52,056 nt of DNA from contig MDJB01000008.1 of NCBI GenBank assembly GCA_001752465.1, forward strand, positions 1 through 52,056, in the 5' to 3' direction. The DNA comes from Haemophilus quentini (lineage in GTDB: Bacteria > Pseudomonadota > Gammaproteobacteria > Enterobacterales > Pasteurellaceae). Within the stretch, counting starts at the first letter, position 1. Every line of letters starts with the position of its first letter. Of this stretch, positions 46,386-52,056 are shown in pieces. Made by a program: the position numbers and the translations under genes. The notes beneath the pieces are model-generated. The model was not told the DNA's origin. It did no database searches and worked only from the letters and a program-made list of their open reading frames with translations.

Positions 46386-47471
46386 ATGTACATGGCTGAA
46401 ATGTTAGAACAGCAAAATATAATTGAAGAACCTGAAGCACAATATCATTTGTTTTCAGAAAATAAGCACCTAGTGCAGAATACAGTAAGTTTTACCTTTA
46501 TTGATCTTTTTGCTGGAATTGGTGGCTTTAGACTAGCAATGCAAAATTTGGGTGGAAAATGTGTTTTTTCTAGTGAATGGGATGAGCAAGCTCAAAAAAC
46601 GTATGCTGCAAATTTTGGAGATATTCCTTACGGTGATATTACTTTAGAAGAAACGAAGGCTAGAATTCCTAAAGAATTCGATATCCTTTGTGCAGGCTTT
46701 CCTTGTCAGGCTTTTTCTATTGCAGGTAAAAGAGGTGGATTTGAAGATACCAGAGGAACGTTATTTTTTGATGTTGCTGAGATTATTCGTCGTTATCAAC
46801 CGAAAGCCTTTTTTTTAGAGAATGTGAAAGGATTAATTAATCACGATAAAGGACGTACGCTTAAAACTATTTTAAACACATTGAGAGAGGATTTAGGTTA
46901 TTTTGTACCAGATCCTGAAATTGTAAATGCTAAAGATTTCGGTGTGCCACAAAATAGAGAACGAATCTATATTGTGGGATTTCATAAAGATACAGGGGTG
47001 AATTCATTTAATTATCCAAAGCCGACCAATCAGTCAGTGCGTTTTATTGATATTCGTGAAGATAAACCAGTTGCAACGAAATATTATTTATCAACCCAAT
47101 ATATTAATACATTACGGAAGCATAAAGCTCGTCATGAAAGTAAAGGTAACGGCTTTGGATATGAAATTATTTCTGATAATGGAATAGCGAATGCAATTGT
47201 TGTTGGTGGCATGGGAAGAGAGCGTAATTTGATTATTGATCATCGAATTATTGATTTTACCCCAACGACTCGGATTAAAGGCGAAGTTAATCGAGAGGGG
47301 ATTCGTAAGATGACTCCAAGAGAATGGGCCAGATTACAAGGTTTTCCTGATAGTTATGTAATTCCTGTTGCAGATGCCTCGGCATATAAACAATTTGGCA
47401 ATTCTGTTGCTGTGCCAGCTATTCAAGCAACAGCAAAACAAATATTAAATGAATTAAACATAGGTAAATAA
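46386..47471 (+). CDS. Type II C5-cytosine DNA methyltransferase
   Basis: It methylates a cytosine at C5 within a specific site and protects the DNA from the partner nuclease. The 361 residues show the family motifs in order. Motif I is 'FIDLFAGIGGFRLAMQNLGG' (about 38-57), motif IV 'LCAGFPCQAFSIAGKRGGF' with catalytic Cys107, and motif VI 'FFLENVKGLI' (ENV at 145-147). Motif VIII is 'QNRERIYIVGF', motif IX 'MTPREWARLQGFP' and motif X 'YKQFGNSVAVPAIQATA'. The target domain is short (about 235-290), as in small monospecific enzymes. The site cannot be read from sequence. ATG 46392 is an alternative start with better RBS spacing (TTAGAGATGTAC). The gene has no uptake signal. Confidence 0.95.
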   Translation: MYMAEMLEQQNIIEEPEAQYHLFSENKHLVQNTVSFTFIDLFAGIGGFRLAMQNLGGKCVFSSEWDEQAQKTYAANFGDIPYGDITLEETKARIPKEFDILCAGFPCQAFSIAGKRGGFEDTRGTLFFDVAEIIRRYQPKAFFLENVKGLINHDKGRTLKTILNTLREDLGYFVPDPEIVNAKDFGVPQNRERIYIVGFHKDTGVNSFNYPKPTNQSVRFIDIREDKPVATKYYLSTQYINTLRKHKARHESKGNGFGYEIISDNGIANAIVVGGMGRERNLIIDHRIIDFTPTTRIKGEVNREGIRKMTPREWARLQGFPDSYVIPVADASAYKQFGNSVAVPAIQATAKQILNELNIGK

Positions 47472-47472
47472 T

Positions 47473-48075
47473 ATGACTACTAAAGGACGAAAGGTTGTCA
47501 CTATTATCAAACAAATAATAGAAGAATATCCTATTAACAAAGAGTGGACTGCAAGTGAATTCATTTCTACTTATTGGGGTATTTATAAATCTGATTATAA
47601 AGAAGATAATTCGGTAAATGGGGGAGTGTTTGAGCAATTACTTGTCCTTTCATTGCTTAGAGAAGGAATCGGTCCCGTTTATGTTCAAGCAAAACTTGCT
47701 TTTGTACCAAATGTAATTCTTGATATTGTACTCTATAATCGTAGAACGCCCATCACTATTAGTGCTAAAACGTCATTAAGGGAACGTTGGAAACAAGCTG
47801 ATCTTGAGGCTGTTGCAACAAAATATGTTCATAGAGATGCAAAGTGTTATCTTTTAACGCTTTCTGAAAGTGAAGTCAAAACTAGACGAGCAGATAGAAA
47901 TAGTTATATGGGAATTGATAAATTTATTCTTGCTCACACTACAGAGTATGATCAATTTATCAATGAGTTAAAACAAATTAAAATTTCAGAGAGTGAAACT
48001 ATTAAAATTATTGAAACAGATCATCATGTTTATAATAAAGAAATAGCCAATGAAATGTATAGAATTTCACTATAG
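47473..48075 (+). CDS. Putative type II restriction endonuclease partner (200 aa)
   Basis: The gene starts one base after the methyltransferase stop and has no recognised paralogue. The 200 residues contain 'NGGVFEQLLVLSLLREGIG' (Glu54), 'FVPNVILDIVLYN' (Asp84) and 'TISAKTSLRERWKQADL' (Lys99). The spacing Glu - Asp - x(14) - Lys fits a PD-(D/E)XK nuclease with Ser in the E/D position (SAK). Coupled C5 methyltransferase and a small nuclease-like protein is the usual layout of a type II system. Family and recognition site are unknown to me; a regulatory or unrelated role is less likely. Confidence 0.75.
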   Translation: MTTKGRKVVTIIKQIIEEYPINKEWTASEFISTYWGIYKSDYKEDNSVNGGVFEQLLVLSLLREGIGPVYVQAKLAFVPNVILDIVLYNRRTPITISAKTSLRERWKQADLEAVATKYVHRDAKCYLLTLSESEVKTRRADRNSYMGIDKFILAHTTEYDQFINELKQIKISESETIKIIETDHHVYNKEIANEMYRISL

Positions 48076-48164
48076 TGGTAATAATTCCTAGCTACATGCT
48101 TTCAAATTTTACAATTGATTCAAGACAAACAAATCAGAATGATGGGTTATTATCAGAATAAACC

Positions 48165-48193
48165 TTGCATTTGAGTTTATTCACCGCTAGAAT
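48165..48193 (+). promoter_or_regulatory. Probable rpsO promoter
   Basis: TTGCAT (48165-48170) and TAGAAT (48188-48193) are 17 bases apart, four or five of six consensus matches each. It lies about 75 bases before the rpsO ATG, leaving a leader in which S15 autoregulation could act. Confidence 0.65.
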
Positions 48194-48267
48194 GCAAGCT
48201 CCTTGTCATCGCTGAGTTAGAGATCGGCGAATGATGTATTAACAACACTACCTTTTAGGAGTAAAAA

Positions 48268-48537
48268 ATGTCTCTAAGTACTGAAAAAAAAGCAGCAATC
48301 GTTGCTGAATTTGGTCGCGATGCGAAAGATACTGGTTCTTCTGAAGTTCAAATCGCACTATTAACTGCACAAATCAACCACTTACAAGCTCACTTTGCAG
48401 AGCACAAAAAAGACCACCATGGTCGTCGTGGTTTATTGCGTATGGTTTCTCGTCGTCGTAAACTTTTAGACTACTTAAAACGTACTGATCTTGCTTTATA
48501 CCAAAGCACTATCGCTCGTTTAGGTTTACGTCGCTAA
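48268..48537 (+). CDS. rpsO: Ribosomal protein S15
   Basis: S15 is a primary 16S rRNA-binding protein of the small subunit platform and forms bridge B4. The 89 residues match the family: '[29 protein letters not shown]', '[24 protein letters not shown]' and the end '[12 protein letters not shown]'. A strong ribosome site TTTTAGGAG precedes ATG. The gene has its own promoter and terminator. In E. coli the leader folds into an S15-bound pseudoknot, but I did not confirm one here. Confidence 0.98.
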   Translation: MSLSTEKKAAIVAEFGRDAKDTGSSEVQIALLTAQINHLQAHFAEHKKDHHGRRGLLRMVSRRRKLLDYLKRTDLALYQSTIARLGLRR

Positions 48538-48561
48538 TTTTTATTACGATAGTAAAAAATC

Positions 48562-48589
48562 AAGCCCTCGAATCTCGAGGGCTTTTTTT
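48562..48589 (+). terminator. Rho-independent terminator after rpsO
   Basis: AAGCCCTCGA and TCGAGGGCTT pair around ATC and are followed by a run of T residues. Confidence 0.95.
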
Positions 48590-48678
48590 ATGATTTTATT
48601 TTAATTTTATAGGCGCTCTTTAGACTAGCATCAAAATAAACAAAATATTTGGTTTATATATTCTTAACTTGCCATCTT

Positions 48679-50447
48679 CTAATTTTTACATAATAAACAT
48701 ACATCTAATTTTAGTTGTTTGTTATGAAATTGCTGTAATGTACTACGATGACCTACGCTGAGAATGATCATTTCGGGCAGACGCTCTTTAATTGTTTGGT
48801 AGAGTAAATGCTCTGTTGTTTCATCTAATGCGGAAGTCGTTTCATCGAGAAATACGACATCTGGTTTAGTGAGTAAAATACGAATAAACGCCACTCTTTG
48901 AAGTTAACCAGGCGATAAAATTGCTTGCCAGTCATTTTTTACATTAAGCGCGTGTATATATTTTCCTAGCGCACAATCCTTCATGGTTTGTTCTAATTCT
49001 GCGTGATTTGGATTGATATTTGGATAACAAATTGCTTCTCGTAAAGTACCCTGCGGCATATAAGATCGTTGTGGCAGGAATAAACTTCCCATGCATGGAT
49101 GCTCCGCAATACCTATGGTTTCAAAAGGATAGATTCCTGCAATTGCTTTTAGCAGCGATGTTTTTCCTGTTCCAGATGCACCTTGAATCAATAGGGCATC
49201 TCCATTTTCTAAATGAATATTTAAATTATTGAGTAGTACATTACCTTGTTCATCTTTAATGCCAAAGTTTTTTAAGGCGACACGATGAGAACAATGAAAA
49301 GAATGATGAACGTTTTGTTTATCTAATTCATCCATTCTTGTTATAAAACCATAAAGACGATTTAAGCGAGCTTGATAGAGTGTGAATTGCTCATAGAACA
49401 AGCGGAAGAATGAAAGTGCGGTCATTAATCGGTTAAATGCTTGGACTGTTTGATGCATGTCTCCCAGTTTTATTTGGCCAGAAAAGAAACGTGGCGCTTG
49501 TAACATTAAAGGCAATAATTTGGCCACGCGAGTTACTCCAGAGTTGAAACTATTTAAGCCCAACATTTTTAATACAATGGACCAACGGTTATGGATAATT
49601 TGACGGAATTGATGTTGTAAGAAAGTTTGTTCTTTTGGTTCGCCATTATAAAAAGCAATGCTTTCTGCATTGTCTCGTACACGGATTAAGGAATAACGAT
49701 AATCGCCATTGAGTTTTCTTTCGTAAAATTCAGCTTAATTAGAGGGCGACCAATCCAAACAGACATGAGTGTTGCAAAAATAATAAAGGCATAAATGAAG
49801 AAAACGACGCCTTTTTCAATATTAAATCCAAATAAAGTTAACACACCAGAAAGTGACCATAAAATAATCGTAAATTCAATGGTCGTGAGCACTGAGTTAA
49901 TCACGCCTCGTATAATTTGTACGGTACTGGTAATAAATTCTCTCGCATCTTGTTCAATACGTTGATCGATATTATCTGGTAAATCTCGTTCGTATTTTAG
50001 GCGATAGTATTTTTTCTTATTTAGCCAGCTCTTAACAAATGTTGCATTAAGACTTTCCAACCAACGAATTTCAAACACTTGTTGAAAGAAGTAATCAGGA
50101 ATGGCATGTATAACTTGTGCTACCACAAGAAGAGCATTTAGTTTTGCAAAGAACCAAAATTTCTCAATGTTTAATTCTTGCATTGAGCTATACAATCCAT
50201 TGTAAAAAAATGAATTAAGCACGCTAAATCATACTTCCAACAATATCATTATAAATAGCACTAACAACATTAAAATTAGTTTAATGCTGGTTTTTTTATT
50301 CATTGATGGAGAGACAATACACCAGAATTTTTTGCCGAAAGTAGTTTGTTTTAAGGCTAACATTGTTACGCTAAAGCACAATATCACCCAAAAAAGTGCG
50401 GTTAAAATCCAGTTTAAACTATTATTAAGTTCGGTTTGCCAGTTCAT
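48679..50447 (-). pseudogene. SbmA/YddA-like ABC transporter (membrane plus ATPase), inactivated
   Basis: The original protein was a fused membrane-ATPase of the SbmA/BacA/YddA group (about 585 residues), which imports peptides or cobalamin-like compounds. Three lesions break it. A TGA follows 'ILLEV' at about 50229 and separates the N-terminal helix from 'FSVLNSFFYNG'. A one-base loss in a T run near 49725 shifts the frame before 'YERKLNGDYRYS'. A TAA at 48904-48906 replaces Glu in the signature, giving 'LSPG-stop-LQRVAFIR'. The ATPase parts 'LLIQGASGTGKTSLLKAIAG' and 'VVFLDETTSALDE' remain. All pieces are on one strand and in order, so it is recent decay. An intact version is likely in relatives. 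Confidence 0.9.
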
Positions 50448-50508
50448 TTATTATCCATAAAGTCAAAACAAAAAGGGCGAAATATTCGCCCTCATATTGT
50501 GCGCTCAA

Positions 50509-51735
50509 TTAAAACTCAACTTTAGTGTTGAAGATAAATTCACGTCCATAACCTAATGTAACAGGGATTAACGTGTTTGTTGCATTACCAGAGGTGGATG
50601 GATAGTAAGTTTTATCTGTTAAGTTTTACCGTTAAGTTGGAAAGACACTTTCTTGCCAGAGATTTTAGTATCGTAAGCAATAAAGGCATCATATACCACG
50701 GCATGAGGTAGTTTATATGCTTTCGTATAAGTATTGTTGTAGGCATACCAGGAACCTAAATAACGAGCGCCTCCACCAACACGGATATTGCCAAAATCAA
50801 ATTCACCTACGTTATAAGCGAGGAATAGGGAAGCTTGATGCTTTGGCACACCAGAAAGTTGTTGATTTACTGCATTAGGATAAAGCTCATTTTCAAGTGA
50901 TTTTACTTTGGTGTAGGTATAGTTAGCCGCTATGCTTAGGCTATCCGTAATTTGACCATTAAGATCGAATTCCGCACCACGAGAACGTTGTTTGCCCACG
51001 ATATTTAATTGTGCATTTGAACCCGAACCAACAGCCTCAGCCACATTACGTTTGCTGATATTGAATAATGCTAGTGTCGCATTAAAGCCTGAGTTTTCGT
51101 ATTTTGCACCAATTTCAAAAGATTTACCTTGTTCTGGTTTTAAATCTCCACTAACGGGTGTCGCCACACTCATTTGTGGACGGAAAGACTCCGAGTAGTT
51201 TGCAAAGGTCGCAATATGTGGGGTAAATTTATATACGGCACCTAATTGATACAATAATTTACCATCGTGTTGATCGGTATTTCCGGTTTTTGTTAGATTT
51301 TGACCTTTTTTACAGTTTGCCGCATTTAAGCAATGACGCCCTGCAAATTGATCAAAATACTCATAACGTAAACCGCCCGTCATAATAAAGTTATCTGTAA
51401 AGTAGGCGGTATCTTGAATATAAACACCAACAGTTTTGAGATAGTTATATTGATAGGCGTTGCCGTTACCATTTTTATGTTCCGCAACAGGGCTGGTATA
51501 GTTTGGATTATCAATATTGATATCAGAATTCATGATGCCTTGGTTATAAATAGGTCCGATATCGCGGATATTATGCATGACATCCACACCAGCTACAAAA
51601 CGGTTAGCAATATCACCAATACCAAATTCACCAGCGATATTTAATGTACCGCTATGAATACGTTGATCGCCTTGTTGTAGTTCAATGGCTCGGCGTACAT
51701 GACGCACAATTAATTCAGGAGAGATTATCCCACCA
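50509..51735 (-). pseudogene. TonB-dependent receptor, N-terminally truncated and frameshifted
   Basis: About 400 C-terminal residues of an outer-membrane iron-siderophore-type receptor remain. Barrel signs are 'LRYEYFDQFAG', 'TPHIATFANYSESFRPQM', 'LKPEQGKSFEIGAKYENSGFNATLALFNISKRNV' (in outline), 'SRGAEFDLNGQITDSLSIAANYTYTK' and 'VSFQLNGK'. A one-base loss in an A run at about 50625 shifts the frame. The other frame reads on as 'LTDKTYYPSTSGNATNT' and 'VTLGYGREFIFNTKVEF' to a stop at 50509. The N-terminus (signal, TonB box, plug) is absent: the reading frame is last seen at 'SPELIVRHV' near 51730, and the DNA beyond is different. Loss coincides with the second element. Confidence 0.9.
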
Positions 51736-51742
51736 AATTAAT

Positions 51743-51771
51743 AAAGCAAGGTAAAGCACCTTGCTTTTTTT
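51743..51771 (+). terminator. Rho-independent terminator at the receptor/element junction
   Basis: AAAGCAAGGT and ACCTTGCTTT pair perfectly around AAAGC and are followed by T residues on the plus strand. No plus-strand gene ends just before it in the window, so it may be a remnant of the attachment target or belong to the element. Confidence 0.75.
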
Positions 51772-51912
51772 GTACTTAAAAATCAGTATTTTAGAGCATT
51801 TTGGCACTCAATTTAACGCATAGTAACGCATAATGACCGCAGATTTTGGTAACACACGAGGGAACAAGATGGTAAACTAATTTAAAATCTTGTTACCAAA
51901 TGGCAATTTTTC
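51772..51912. repeat. Repeat-rich leader of the second integrase
   Basis: AACGCATA is directly repeated in 'AACGCATAGTAACGCATAATG' (about 51813-51833). Inverted arms TTTGGTAAC (about 51845-51853) and GTTACCAAA (51892-51900) enclose AACAAGAT (51863-51870) and ATCTTGTT (51887-51894). Arms of this type between att and int usually bind integrase or an excisionase. Confidence 0.6.
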
Positions 51913-52056
51913 ATGGCGATTATTACTAAACCTTTAACAAACACCGAAGTAGAAAGAGCCAAGCCCCAAAACAAGGAATACAACCTAATGGACGGGCAGG
52001 GGCTTTTTTTACGTGTAAAACCCACTGGCGCGAAAACGTGGCTTTTTAACTATTAC
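51913..52056 (+). CDS. Second P4-type tyrosine recombinase (N-terminus only)
   Basis: The frame from ATG 51913 to the window end encodes 48 residues, with 'LTNTEVERAKPQNKEYNLMD' and 'GQGLFLRVKPTGAKTWLFNYY'. This is the arm-binding domain of P4-type integrases and is clearly related to the ssrA-site integrase, but differs at many positions, so it belongs to another element. It reads rightwards and leaves the window. Its attachment site would lie between it and the broken receptor gene. Confidence 0.9.
   Translation, partial: MAIITKPLTNTEVERAKPQNKEYNLMDGQGLFLRVKPTGAKTWLFNYY

Noticed and set aside
51660-51738. tRNA gene ending in CCACCA before the second integrase
   Set aside because: No matching acceptor stem or T-loop could be found, and the sequence is receptor coding DNA on the other strand.

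Overview
The window looks like the chromosome of Haemophilus influenzae or a very close relative (H. aegyptius, H. haemolyticus). Four things point there: about 40 copies of the 9-base uptake signal AAGTGCGGT/ACCGCACTT; a tmRNA whose tag reads ANDEQYALAA; a licABCD (lic1) locus with a CAAT tract at the start of licA; and low-GC genes in a gene order I remember from H. influenzae. I had no alignment tools. Family names come from motifs I can read, and comparisons with strain Rd come from memory.

Layout. Bases 1-4849 are the end of an integrated element inserted at the 3' end of ssrA (tmRNA). It has a P4-type tyrosine recombinase next to ssrA, two unknown genes, an AlpA-like regulator and small unknown genes, all on the minus strand, and it runs off the left edge. 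This order resembles a phage satellite (PICI/P4-like), and the two genes between int and alpA sit where such elements often carry cargo. Bases 5389-30600 are mostly core genes: dinB, epmC, prfA, an RDD protein, prmC, a SirB1-like gene, kdsA, a 2-hydroxyacid dehydrogenase, lolC, bioA-F-G-C-D, lolD-E, aroG behind a TrpR-type operator, an S24-fold protein that lacks its catalytic dyad, sstT, a flavodoxin-fold oxidoreductase, a TorD-like chaperone, a nitroreductase, sppA, and the phosphocholine locus licABCD. licA has only five CAAT repeats and is out of frame with every upstream ATG, so it reads as phase-OFF.

Bases 30600-46280 hold mnmC, fabB, grxA, rimK, a selenocysteine formate dehydrogenase (fdhF, in-frame TGA with a readable SECIS), an isolated hypA, gltS, parC, parE, lpxL/htrB and hldE. 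Bases 46386-48075 are a two-gene type II restriction-modification candidate: a C5-cytosine methyltransferase and a 200-aa putative nuclease. After rpsO comes a decayed region: a SbmA/YddA-like ABC transporter with two stop codons and a frameshift, and a TonB-dependent receptor that has lost its N-terminal part and carries a frameshift near its C-terminus. The receptor break lies next to a second P4-type integrase that starts at 51913 and leaves the window, so a second element probably begins here.

How the genes work together. The lolC and lolDE parts of one lipoprotein exporter flank a complete late biotin pathway with BioC/BioG for pimelate priming. prfA and prmC are a release factor and its glutamine methylase. 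kdsA, lpxL and hldE build the lipooligosaccharide that licABCD decorates with phosphocholine. The most unusual content is in the two flanking elements, the fdhF-hypA pair, the restriction-modification pair and the inactive S24-fold gene.
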